In this document: in pieces, positions 11,601 to 19,589 of the stretch
How positions within the stretch are numbered: position 1 is the first letter of the stretch
Layout of the letters: every line of letters begins with the position of its first letter
Source: an uncultured Clostridia bacterium
Lineage (GTDB): Bacteria > Bacillota_A > Clostridia > TANB77 > CAG-508
NCBI GenBank assembly: GCA_947624725.1
Contig: CANQLP010000003.1
Location: forward strand, 42,356-106,355
Length of the DNA stretch: 64,000 bases
Direction of reading: 5' to 3'
Made by a program: the position numbers and the translations under genes
The notes under the pieces: generated by a model
Database searches by the model: none
The model's input: the letters and a program-made list of their open reading frames with translations, nothing else
Told to the model about the DNA's origin: nothing

Positions 11601-11778
11601 GCTTTTCTGTTTTATTTGGAATTTTGATTGAATATCCTGTAATTTTCCCATTTTCTTCTTTATAATCTGCACTTCCTATATAAAGTATTTCTGTACTAAT
11701 AGCTATCGTTTCTCCAACATAACATAACAAGAAAAGAATAATTAGAAAAATTGCTATTATTTTTTTCTTAAGTTCCAT
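8611..11778 (-). CDS. Large membrane-anchored surface protein: thioester-like domain, three SH3b repeats, DUF11-type repeats
   Basis: 1055 aa. A signal peptide (residues 1-27) is followed by a domain with Cys in IYCMKAGIG (about 84) and INQALIWHYT (about 190). This resembles the Cys/Gln pair of thioester adhesin domains (inference). Three SH3b units follow between about 255 and 480, each ending in a WDK(I/V) motif and EGYI-like strand. Two DUF11-type isopeptide-like repeats begin with FDLALRKYI and FDLSLIKWV. A C-terminal membrane helix (about 1025-1048) ends in KKYVLG with no sortase motif. It is probably a cell-surface adhesion or wall-binding protein. The ribosome binding site GGGGGA is six bases before the ATG. 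No in-phase CGG over more than 3 kb. Confidence 0.75.
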   Translation of the reverse strand: MELKKKIIAIFLIILFLLCYVGETIAISTEILYIGSADYKEENGKITGYSIKIPNKTEKPINILKEFESSDEDSALKEVQHKIYCMKAGIGLVYPPHIGYYDVGYNMVEERDAISNHNELAYQIENSKQYDRIIALLSLLYVPGESSEEYREELLNKAMQKFSVEYQTPITDDDIDAINQALIWHYTNPNDSRYDLYNTKDWIGYTEDGETYELLSLYNEETQEGKDRVNQMEALYKYLLDTVELETISGYEVNDTCVVKENLEKEIVLREKPSIDAKIIKTLSDNENVTRIRREVANVNGYIWDKIKLQDGTEGFIESDSIQIVSENITCTVLSMNNEVVNLRSEPGNEEPIRTLEDGTVVTRVENRPASANNYVWDKVRLEDGTEGYVQKQFLRESTYDEANDICVATVFNKGTNINVREQATTASKVAFKISNADIVERIERNAGYADGYVWDKIKLTNGVEGYIITQNLEPIRENVPEYDIEKVVNEPITIEGEEILNYEVQDTNYVTGPITITKNSESYCKLQMEVKSGEDTINNYEILDSEGNTVEESKLIEGGEFYISVPVEGTKKLTINLSAESDFPDLNLVDAKENNHQQIAAVVQKEAKTETKQFKANIKEDKFDLALRKYITKVNDVELQNSRVPNIDKESLINGTTATYKHRKDAIEIETGDEIIYNITIYNEGTQKGRATEITDQLPEGIEFIEVVSGDYSVEEYNQETNRLKLKKNSENNLNAYKGRELAEETVSIKCKVTLKPNSIFDKVLTNVAWISKEYNAETNEEIVDEKGKDIDSEPETTPNVNKDNMENYKGNAKNKDTEEDENYFYKGMQDDDDFEKVVLKKKIFDLSLIKWVKEARVILNNQTSIVESGNSAQNARNENILKLEMAEKDINNINIKYVYTIKITNDGEVAGYADEITYYIPEGLKFVKKDNDEWNWQETSKGVVTTNYLSNKILQPGETAELQIILIWENGEENFGEKVNYAEITKDSNEYDLPDIDSIINNKKVGEDDIDESRIILAVKTGEIMITMYFGFALLLSVMFGLGVFAIKKYVLG

Positions 11779-11878
11779 TTTCTATTCCCCCGATTTTTTT
11801 GTAATATATTATTACTTATAATTTTACAAAAAAATAAAATAAAGTCAATAGCAATTCCTGCCAGCTTTTAATATAAGA

Positions 11879-11917
11879 AAAAAAGGTCTTATATCCCTTT
11901 ACGGAACGACCTTTTTA
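11879..11917. terminator. Intrinsic terminator
   Basis: Stem AAAAAGGTC / GACCTTTTT with an imperfect interior. It lies between the WalJ gene end and the start of the surface-protein gene, serving the leftward walJ transcript. Confidence 0.65.
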
Positions 11918-11995
11918 CTTAATCAATCTATTTCATTACAATTTTATTATTTTTTCATTACATTTTTTATTATCTTTAATAAAAATGTAGGGAAA

Positions 11996-12783
11996 TCATA
12001 CATTTACTACCATACTTGGTTCTGTTCTACTTGCAACATTTATTTCTAAATCTTTTACATTTATTCCATATTGCACAAGTTCACTTGAAACTGTTTTATA
12101 TGCAAGTTCTGGGAAATTACTTTCTTTACTTAAATGTCCAAGCAACACATTTTGAAGACCTGTATCTATTATTTTCGATATTGCACCGAGCTGCATCATA
12201 GTTTGAAAGATGTCCATGGTCTCCTGCTATTCTTGTTTTTACACTATACGGATATGAGCAAAACCTTAATACCTCTGGTTCATAATTTGATTCTAATAGT
12301 ATAAATTTGCTTTGTTTCAAACTTTCTAATACTTCCTCTGTAACTTCTCCTAAATCCGTTGCTATACTCATTTTCTTGCCATCATGTTCTATGCTAAATC
12401 CACAAGAATCCATTGCATCATGAGATGTTGCAAATGGCATTATTTTTAAGTTCCCTATTTCAAATTGTTTTCCAGTTTGAAAATAATTTTTATCTTCTAT
12501 TTCTATTATAGTTTTTCCGTTTTCTATGCCGCTTCCAAGTACCTTCATTTGCATATATCGGTATATCATATTTTTTAGCTATTGTTCCTATACTTCTTAT
12601 GTGATCTATATGTTCATGTGTTACTAATATTGCATTAATGTCTTTTATATCTACATCTATGCTGTTTAATGCTTCTGTTATTTTCTTTGCACTTACACCG
12701 CTATCTACTAGTATTTTCGTTTCGTTTCCTTGGATAAACAGGCTATTTCCAGTACTACCACTAAATAAACTGCAAAATTTCAC
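11996..12783 (-). CDS. walJ: WalJ/YycJ-type metallo-beta-lactamase-fold hydrolase (two CGG sites)
   Basis: 261 aa after recoding. Metal motif THEHIDH at about residues 57-63; FSGSTGNS at the N-terminus and GDHGHLSN are characteristic of the YycJ/WalJ family, linked to cell-wall and DNA-replication coordination in Firmicutes. The start is GTG at 12783 with GAGG eight bases upstream. CGG at 12529-12531 follows AAG (fourth base C) and restores GTWKGIENGKT. CGG at 12186-12188 follows GCT (fourth base T) and restores NYDAAGAISKI. Without both corrections the three gene segments fall in three different frames. It sits 41 bp downstream of murA, probably in the same transcript. Confidence 0.88.
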
Positions 12784-12824
12784 TGTTTTTTCCTCTTTTC
12801 ATTTCTTCATTTTGTTTTTTTCTT

Positions 12825-14089
12825 CTATTCTTTTACTCTTTTGATTTTTGCCCCGAGTTTTACAAATTTTTCTTCTATGTTTTCATATCCTCTATCTATA
12901 TGTTCTATATTAAATATTTCTGTAACTCCGTCTGCTACACAACCTGCAATTACTAATGCTGCTCCTGCTCTTAAGTCTGTTGCATATACTGGTGCTCCAA
13001 CTAATTTTTCTACACCTTCAAAAAATGCAACCTTGCCTTGTGCTGTAATTTTTGCTCCCATTCGGTTTAACTCTTCTGCATACTGAAACCTAGAATCCCA
13101 TATGCTTTCATTTATAATGCTTGTACCATTTGATACAGCCATAACCACTCCCATTTGTGGTTGCAGGTCTGTTGGGAATCCCGGATATGGTAAAGTTTTT
13201 ATATTTATCTTATTAGGTCTTTTATTACATATAACCCTTATTGCTTCTCCTTCTAAATCTTCTACTTCTGCTCCCATCTCAATTATCTTAGCAGTTACAG
13301 ATTCTAAATGCTTTGTTATACAATTTTTTATTGTTATATCTCCTTTTGTTGCAACTGCTGCAAGCATAAATGTTCCTGCTTCTATCTGGTCTGGAACTAT
13401 TGAGTATGTTTCATTTTTCTTTAGCTCTTTTACCCCTTGTATTCTTATTCTATCTGTTCCAGCTCCCATGATGTTTGCACCCATTTTATTTAAGAAGTTT
13501 GCAAGATCAACTATGTGTGGTTCTTTAGCTGCATTTTCTATTGTTGTTATTCCCTCTGCAAATACTGAAGCTAGCATTGCATTTATTGTTGCACCAACAG
13601 ATACTATATCTAAATATATTGAAGTTCCTTTCAATTTTTTAGCCTTTACTTCTATTCTTCCTTGTTCTGCTTCTACTGTTGCACCGAAGAAGTTCAAATG
13701 CCTTTATATGTTGATCCATTGGTCTTGCACCAAGTTTACACCCTCCTGGCATTCCTACTATCGCATGTTTGCATCTTGAAAGTAAGGCTCCTGTCAAATA
13801 ATAAGATGCTCTGAATTGACTTGTTAGTCCGAAGTGGTGCTTCTACGCTTTTTATTTCTCTTGAATCTATTTCTAATGTGTTTTTTGAGATTTTTCTTAT
13901 TTTTACACCTAGAGATTCTAATATTTCACAAAATGTTTTTATATCACTTATATCTGGTACATTTTCTAAAATGCTTATTCCATTTACTAAAATTGTCGCT
14001 GGTAATATTGCAACTGCTGCATTTTTTGCTCCACTAATTTCTACCTCGCCTCTGAGTCTTGTTTTACCTTCTATTACTATTTTTTCCAA
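12825..14089 (-). CDS. murA: UDP-N-acetylglucosamine 1-carboxyvinyltransferase MurA (two CGG sites)
   Basis: First committed step of peptidoglycan synthesis: transfers enolpyruvate from PEP to UDP-GlcNAc. 420 aa after recoding, the usual length. The N-terminal [14 protein letters not shown] motif and the catalytic cysteine loop [11 protein letters not shown] are present. The preferred start is TTG at 14089 (TLEKIVIEG) with GGTGGGGG seven bases upstream. CGG at 13829-13831 after CTT restores [16 protein letters not shown] at 13684-13686 after CTT restores [14 protein letters not shown]. An essential enzyme broken twice by the identical C insertion is strong evidence for recoding rather than gene decay. 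Confidence 0.95.
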
Positions 14090-14289
14090 TGTAACGCCCC
14101 CACCTGTTTTAATATTCTGTATTATCATACCACAACTTATTCTTATTTACAAGTATTGTATTTACTTTTTATTATTTGTCATATTTTATGACAATTTTTA
14201 ATTTGTTTTTTTATTTAATTAAACACATTTTTATTATTTTCTTCATATTATTTTTTAGTTATTATATTGTTTTGCTTTTAGGAGGTTTT

Positions 14290-15226
14290 ATGAAAATTAT
14301 TAACCAAAGTTTTATTCCAACTAATATTAGTTATAATTATGATATTTTAAAAATGAATATTGCAAGTCTTTCTAAACTTTATCCTTTTATTGAAGTAGGG
14401 TCTATTGGAAACTCAGTTATGGGTAAAAATATTCCTTATATGCGTATTGGGGAAGGTCCTAAAGAAGTATTTTATAGTGGTGCAATTCATGCTAATGAAT
14501 GGATTACAAGCCCAGTTCTTATGAAATTTGCTGAAAACCTTTGTCTTAGATATGTTAATGATGGATATATACATGGACATCGTGCTAAAAGTATTTTAGA
14601 AAATACTTCTATTTATATTGTTCCTATGTGTAATCCTGATGGAGTTGATTTAGTAACTAATAATATGGATGTTAATTCTGAATTTTATAAAAATGCTAAA
14701 AGAATTGCAAATAATTTTCCTAATATTCCTTTCCCAAATGGTTGGAAAGCAAACATCGAGGGTGTGGATTTAAATCTACAATTTCCTGCTAATTGGGAAA
14801 CAGCAAGAAATATAAACTTTTCACAAGGCTTTACTCGTCCTGCTCCTCGTGATTATGTTGGTACATCTCCTCTTGTTGCTCCAGAAGCAATTGCTTTGTA
14901 TAACTTTACTTTATCACATAATTTTAAATTAATTCTTGCTTATCATACACAAGGAAGAGTTATTTACTGGAGATATTTAGACTATTTACCTCCTGCATCT
15001 TATTATATAGGTGAAGAGTTTGCAAAATCTTCTAGTTATTCATTAGAAGATCCACCATATTCTTCTAGTTTTGCAGGTTACAAGGATTGGTTTATTCAAA
15101 CATATAATAGACCTGGATATACAATAGAAGTCGGCATTCGGTCAAAATCCACTTCCTATTTCTCAATTTAATACAATTTATCCAGAAAATGAGGGAATTC
15201 TTGTGCTTGGAAGTGTTTTGAGTTAA
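14290..15226 (+). CDS. M14-family zinc carboxypeptidase, gamma-D-glutamyl-diaminopimelate peptidase-like (one CGG site)
   Basis: 311 aa after recoding. Zinc site H-A-N-E in GAIHANEW (about residue 70) with the third histidine in AYHTQG, and the catalytic Glu in TIEVGIG near the C-terminus. No signal peptide if started at 14290, which has an ideal AGGAGG four bases upstream. The closest named relatives I know are cytoplasmic or spore-associated murein tripeptide-degrading M14 peptidases. CGG at 15139-15141 after ATT (fourth base T) interrupts the frame just past the catalytic Glu. Dropping the C restores G-Q-N-P-L-P and the last 30 residues up to TAA at 15224. Confidence 0.85.
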
Positions 15227-15247
15227 ATTTTAATATAACGAATTAAA

Positions 15248-15515
15248 TTAGCAATGTAAAATAGCCTCGGTTAAATCTTGATTATAAATATATTTTCCAT
15301 TTATTTTTTCATATACTTCGCCGTGGCTTTACATTATGTGGTAACTCTATTTCAGATATGAAGTATGGTCCTCCATCTCCATGTTCTGATATATATACTG
15401 AATTTTCATCAGTAATCCAAGCTAAAGTATTTCCATGTCTACTTTTATTATCTAAAAAGATTTTCCTTTTTTCATATAAATTATAATTATCTAAAACTTC
15501 GTTTTTTTCATCCAT
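15248..15515 (-). CDS. Small hypothetical protein downstream of secreted nuclease (one CGG site)
   Basis: 88 aa after recoding, from ATG 15515 (AGAAGGA seven bases upstream; the ATG six codons earlier overlaps that ribosome binding site). Cytosolic in character, with WITDENSVYISEHGDGG and a C-terminal helix. CGG at 15321-15323 after CCA (fourth base C) would stop the frame within three codons. Removing the C continues as KPGEVYEKINGKY to a stop at 15248. It lies 25 bp behind the nuclease gene. A role as nuclease immunity protein is possible from position only; I recognise no family. Confidence 0.6.
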
Positions 15516-15540
15516 ATTTTTATCCTTCTCCATTTTTTAT

Positions 15541-16277
15541 TTAATAATTTTTGAGTTTACTTTCTCCTGTTTTATAATCTATCTCAATTCCGTCTTGAAC
15601 ATTATATATGTACACATTAAATTGAAATGCACCATTATCTTCAATTGAATATGCCTCAATATTTACTCCGATTTGCAAGCTTATTATCTCCTTCAAAATA
15701 TGGTGTTACTCTATATAATACATTATTTTTTTGGTTTTCTTTTAAATAATTATAAACTTTATCCTCATATGTCTTCATTCCTTTTACATTAAAATCTCTT
15801 GTCCCTGTCATTAAATTTCTTTTATCTACATCAACTCCACCTATGTTCCATCCAATTAAATGGCATCTATGGTATAAGTATTTTGCTGGAACAATACTTG
15901 CGTCATACTCTTTTTGAACAAATCCAGAAGGTGTAATTGATGAATAATTATCTTTTTCATCATCTGCATTTGCTTTTTTCCAATTAGTTTTTATCATTGC
16001 CATTCCGTACTCTTCCATCCTTTAATTCTGAATAACAGTCTTCCTCAATATTAAAATCTTCTTCATTAAATTTTGGAATATTATTATTGATTTCAATAAA
16101 TATATTTCCTGAGTATTCTGGAATATCAGTTATTTCATAAGAAGCTGTTGAAACTTCTTGATTATCTTTTTGATTATATACTTCTTGATTATAACTAATA
16201 TATATTCCTATGCTAGCTATTAATATAAAAATTAAAGAGGTTACAATTCTTTTTTCCTTATTAAATTTTTTTTTCAT
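15541..16277 (-). CDS. Secreted or membrane-anchored DNA/RNA non-specific endonuclease (two CGG sites)
   Basis: 244 aa after recoding. The N-terminal hydrophobic segment (about residues 11-28) indicates export. The nuclease core has the active-site HRCHLIGW with catalytic His and RNLMTGTRDFN, typical of streptodornase/EndA-like beta-beta-alpha metal nucleases. CGG at 16005-16007 after GTA restores GRVGMAMIKTNW. CGG at 15668-15670 after AAT restores KLANGVNIEAYSIED and the C-terminal beta-rich tail to a stop at 15541. Such enzymes degrade extracellular nucleic acid for nutrition, uptake or competition. AAGGAG lies upstream of the start at a somewhat long spacing. Confidence 0.85.
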
Positions 16278-16537
16278 ATATTTTTATTTCTCCTTATTTT
16301 TCAAACAATATTTTTTACTTAATTAATTTATTCTATATATTTTTATTATCACAATATTTTATTTTTTTCAATATTAATTTAAAATATATTTTTTGTTTAA
16401 TATAACAAAATTCATATTACAGTATTTATTCAAATTTTAATTTTTGGAATTAAATTACAGAATATTTTAAAGAAAAATAATGAAAATAATAGTATAAAAT
16501 ACAAAAATTAAAATTAATTTTGAAAGGAGAAAATTTT

Positions 16538-17488
16538 ATGAAAAAGCAATTTTTATTTACTAGCTTATTTGTAGTTTTATTTGCATTAATTATTTTAGCA
16601 AATCCTGTAAAAGCTGCAAGTGATACATCTGTTTATGGTACTGTTAGTTCATTGACAGGAAGTCCATCAATTACAGATGATGATCAAGGAAATTTCGTTA
16701 TTACATTTACAAAAACAGAAATTAACAATTTAAAATGGGTTAAACATGATGATAATGGAATTGAAAGAGAAAAAAATGGTTGGTGGTTAGGCTTTAGAGT
16801 AACTGCTCCAGATAATGCTGACCTTGATACCTCTCTTTTCTCAGGAGGACAAATATCTAACAAACCTTTTAGAGAATCTCTAGATTCAGCAGATGTTAAG
16901 TATTGTTCTTTTTGGCTTTTATTAGATGAAAATATACTTGCAAGTCATGATGCACCTTGGGAAGCTGCTAAATATACTTTTTATTGGAGAAATAGATCTG
17001 ATGCATTAGAACCAACTGTTAGAACTATGACAGTAACTGTTAGAATAGACCCAGAAGGTGCTGTATTAAGCACTACTCCAGAAAATCCTGAAAATGCTGG
17101 AAATATTATAAAAGTTACAATAGATGGACAAATATTTAGAATTTTAAAAGGTGAATCTTTAAATAATTTATCTGCAGCTGAAAAAACAGAATTAAATAAA
17201 TTAAAAACTAAAGAAGGATATACTTTTGATGGATTTTTTAAAACTGTTGATGAAGAAGATGTAGAAGTAAAAGAAACAGATCCAATTAATGAAGATACAG
17301 TTTTAACTTCTAAATTTACTAAAATAGAAGAAGTCGTTCCAGAAACACCAGCACCAGAAGAACCAAAAGCAGATGATACCACTCCAAAAACAGGTTCATC
17401 TAATATAGAATTAATGTTTTTAGTAATAGCAATAATTTCTGCTGGATTACTTGGAACAATTATAATAAAAAGTTTTAAAAATAAATAA
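16538..17488 (+). CDS. Sortase-type surface protein with InlB-like repeat
   Basis: 316 aa. Signal peptide (residues 1-26, ending VKAA), a beta-rich N-terminal domain (about 27-165), an InlB/Listeria-Bacteroides-type repeat (about 190-250: GYTFDGFF core), a proline- and glutamate-rich spacer, then TPKTGS and a membrane helix with basic tail KSFKNK. TPKTG resembles an LPXTG sorting signal; no sortase is in the window. The start at 16538 is supported by AAAGGAG nine bases upstream. No in-phase CGG. Presumably anchored to the wall; ligand unknown. Confidence 0.75.
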   Translation: MKKQFLFTSLFVVLFALIILANPVKAASDTSVYGTVSSLTGSPSITDDDQGNFVITFTKTEINNLKWVKHDDNGIEREKNGWWLGFRVTAPDNADLDTSLFSGGQISNKPFRESLDSADVKYCSFWLLLDENILASHDAPWEAAKYTFYWRNRSDALEPTVRTMTVTVRIDPEGAVLSTTPENPENAGNIIKVTIDGQIFRILKGESLNNLSAAEKTELNKLKTKEGYTFDGFFKTVDEEDVEVKETDPINEDTVLTSKFTKIEEVVPETPAPEEPKADDTTPKTGSSNIELMFLVIAIISAGLLGTIIIKSFKNK

Positions 17489-17502
17489 ATAAATTATTTA
17501 TT

Positions 17503-17532
17503 TAAGTCCCTATACAATGGGGACTTTTTATT
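17503..17532. terminator. Bidirectional intrinsic terminator
   Basis: Stem AAGTCCC / GGGGACTT followed by a T run. It separates the surface protein from the convergent XRE regulator gene, whose last codons overlap the distal stem. Confidence 0.75.
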
Positions 17533-17884
17533 TCTTATTTTTTATACAAAACTCTATTAGATTTAAAATTAAGTTTAAATCTCTATTAGATAAATTATTA
17601 ATCTCAAAAGATATCTTTTCTAAAAAAAAGTTTTTCTTATTTTGCATGTATTCATCTAGTAACTGTGATACTGTTATATCTAGTGCATTTGATAAATCAA
17701 TTAATGCAATGCAGCCTGGTAAATAGCTGCCATTTTCAAGCCCATAAATATAATTAGAAGATAAATTACTTTTTTCAGCCAATTCTTCTCTTGTATATCC
17801 CTTTTCTTTCCTTAGTTTAAATAAATTGTTTCCTAAACTCTTTGCTATTTCTTTTCTTCTATTTGTATCATCTATTTCTCCCAA
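17528..17884 (-). CDS. XRE-family helix-turn-helix regulator
   Basis: 118 aa. HTH_3 domain at about residues 16-72 (LRKEKGYTREELAEKSNLSSNYIYGLENG). The C-terminal 45 residues form a helical tail. It is divergent from the 18.15 kb membrane-protein operon. The 265-bp divergent region holds a near-identical 19-bp direct repeat, a plausible operator. Role inferred: autoregulation and control of the adjacent operon. Confidence 0.8.
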   Translation of the reverse strand: MGEIDDTNRRKEIAKSLGNNLFKLRKEKGYTREELAEKSNLSSNYIYGLENGSYLPGCIALIDLSNALDITVSQLLDEYMQNKKNFFLEKISFEINNLSNRDLNLILNLIEFCIKNKK

Positions 17885-17919
17885 TATTATCCCTCCATTA
17901 TATATAATTTTAATCTAGT

Positions 17920-18050
17920 TATAATAATTGTAAACAAAGAAAACTGATGCTTTTTATAACAATACTGGTACTTTTTTAACTATTTTCTCAATGTTTTACC
18001 AACTATACTTTTGAATTATTGTTAGTATTTTTATAATAATTATAAGCAAA
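17920..18050. promoter_or_regulatory. Pair of 19-bp direct repeats in the XRE/membrane-operon divergent region
   Basis: TATAATAATTGTAAACAAA at 17920-17938 and TATAATAATTATAAGCAAA at 18032-18050 differ at two positions. The sequence between them is AT-rich with no ORF. Candidate binding sites for the neighbouring XRE protein (inference). Confidence 0.4.
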
Positions 18051-18149
18051 CTATCAAAAATGTATTTACAATTTTCGACAAGAATGATATTATAAATTTG
18101 ATATAAGTATTAAAAAAATAAAATATAGATAAGATAAGGGGGTGTTATC

Positions 18150-18659
18150 ATGGGATTTATAGGCTTTCTTATTATTGCATTAATTTTTGGAGTATTCATA
18201 TTTATTAGCATAAAAATAAACAGATTAAAATATAGAGCTAAGCAACAGATTTTAAGAGGATCAGGTATTAGTTCTTCTGATATATCATCAGGAATCACAA
18301 GTTCTTTTGAAAAGAAGCATTTAAACAATTTTCTAGCAGAGCATCAAAATTTTACAGAAGAATCATTAAAAGATTTGTTAAAACAATATACTATACAGAT
18401 TTTTAATAGAAATTCCATAAATGAATTTAGTCAAGAAGTATATGAAAAAATGCAGAAAGATTCTAACTTAGATAAAATGCAAGCTATGGAATATAGAAGA
18501 ACTAATATTACCTACTATGGAAATTCAAAAATGAATGCTATAGTTGTTTATACCGATAATAGAGATGAATACAATATTCATTTAAATTGTAGCATCTTAG
18601 GGGATAGAATTCAATTAGATAGATACCAGATTTCTAAAGGTGCTGTTGTAGGATTCTAA
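18150..18659 (+). CDS. Membrane-anchored hypothetical protein, first gene of small operon
   Basis: 169 aa. One N-terminal transmembrane helix (residues 2-22) and a cytosolic alpha+beta domain. AAGGGGG precedes the ATG. The C-terminal domain (about 55-169) has a distant Tim44-like feel, but I cannot support that assignment. It heads a tight run of four genes (18150-19494) encoding small membrane proteins. Confidence 0.6.
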   Translation: MGFIGFLIIALIFGVFIFISIKINRLKYRAKQQILRGSGISSSDISSGITSSFEKKHLNNFLAEHQNFTEESLKDLLKQYTIQIFNRNSINEFSQEVYEKMQKDSNLDKMQAMEYRRTNITYYGNSKMNAIVVYTDNRDEYNIHLNCSILGDRIQLDRYQISKGAVVGF

Positions 18660-18681
18660 AAAGGAAAAGGAGGAATGCTTT

Positions 18682-18894
18682 ATGAAAAGTGATAAAGATT
18701 GGTTAGTAACTCTTTTATTAAGTTTATTCCTTGGTAGCCTTGGCATTGATAGATTTTACATTGGAAAAATAGGCACAGGAATATTGAAATTAATAACATT
18801 AGGTGGTTGTGGTATTTGGACTTTAATTGATATTATCATGATTATAACAGGAAACTTCAAAGATAAAAATGGTTATGTTATCAAAAGCGACTAA
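18682..18894 (+). CDS. TM2-domain protein
   Basis: 70 aa with two hydrophobic helices separated by GSLGIDRFYIGKIGTG, the TM2 signature including the conserved G.D.FY.G pattern. AAAGGAGGA ribosome binding site. Function is unknown in bacteria. The stop overlaps the next gene's start region by 26 bp. Confidence 0.85.
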   Translation: MKSDKDWLVTLLLSLFLGSLGIDRFYIGKIGTGILKLITLGGCGIWTLIDIIMIITGNFKDKNGYVIKSD

Positions 18895-19174
18895 ATTTCT
18901 TATATTCATAATTTTTAACATAATGTTATTAATAATACTATATAATATTCCGATTAATTTAAAAGGATTAGAAAACTTATGTTTATTTAAACATATTACA
19001 GGAAAAAATTGTTGGAATTGTGGTATGACAAGATCATTTTTATCAATATTGCATTTAGATTTTTATTCTGCTTATATGTTTAATCATAATGTTATTATAG
19101 TTTTCCCATTAACTATTGGAATATATCTATATAGTTGGTTTAAATATATTTTTAAGAAAGGAGAACAATTATGA
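18869..19174 (+). CDS. DUF2752 family membrane protein
   Basis: 101 aa with an N-terminal helix (residues 9-25), the motif NCWNCGMTRSF (the CxxC-GxTR hallmark) and a second C-terminal helix. It overlaps the TM2 gene upstream by 26 bp and the DUF4870 gene downstream by 4 bp, indicating translational coupling. It is paralogous to the protein at 3269-3580. Confidence 0.8.
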   Translation: MVMLSKATKFLIFIIFNIMLLIILYNIPINLKGLENLCLFKHITGKNCWNCGMTRSFLSILHLDFYSAYMFNHNVIIVFPLTIGIYLYSWFKYIFKKGEQL

Positions 19175-19494
19175 GCGAAAAAGGTAAAGCTATTTTAGCA
19201 TACATATTTACTTGGGTAGGTGGACTTATTGTATTATATGGAATGAAAGATAATGAAAGAAATACAAAAATACATGCTGCTCAAGCAATAGTTATAGGAA
19301 TAGGATATATGGTAATTTATGCTATATATAGATTTCTTACAATATATATACCATTCTTCTCAACTCTTGTATACGGATTATATGCAGTTTGTATAATAAT
19401 TGGTATTGTAAAAGCAAATAAAGATGAAGACCCAGAGCTACCTGTTGTTGGAAAAATTGCAATGTCTATATTTGGTAAAAAAATAGATGAATAA
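19171..19494 (+). CDS. DUF4870-like membrane protein
   Basis: 107 aa with three hydrophobic helices, KIHAAQAIV (the conserved HAxQA element of DUF4870/Tic20-like proteins) and a soluble C-terminal tail ending GKKIDE. AAAGGAG lies within the end of the preceding gene, with a 4-bp ATGA overlap. Function unknown. Confidence 0.7.
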   Translation: MSEKGKAILAYIFTWVGGLIVLYGMKDNERNTKIHAAQAIVIGIGYMVIYAIYRFLTIYIPFFSTLVYGLYAVCIIIGIVKANKDEDPELPVVGKIAMSIFGKKIDE

Positions 19495-19589
19495 AAATTG
19501 ACCTTATCATTAGCAAAAAATTTATTTTAGTAAATAGTTCAAAGCAACAAAGTTTTATATTAAATAAAGAATTTAAATAGGAGGAAAAA

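Noticed and set aside
12825..13779. Long open frames antisense to murA, mnmE, dnaA and gyrA
   Set aside because: They mirror the real genes in other frames, have no ribosome binding sites and no recognisable motifs.
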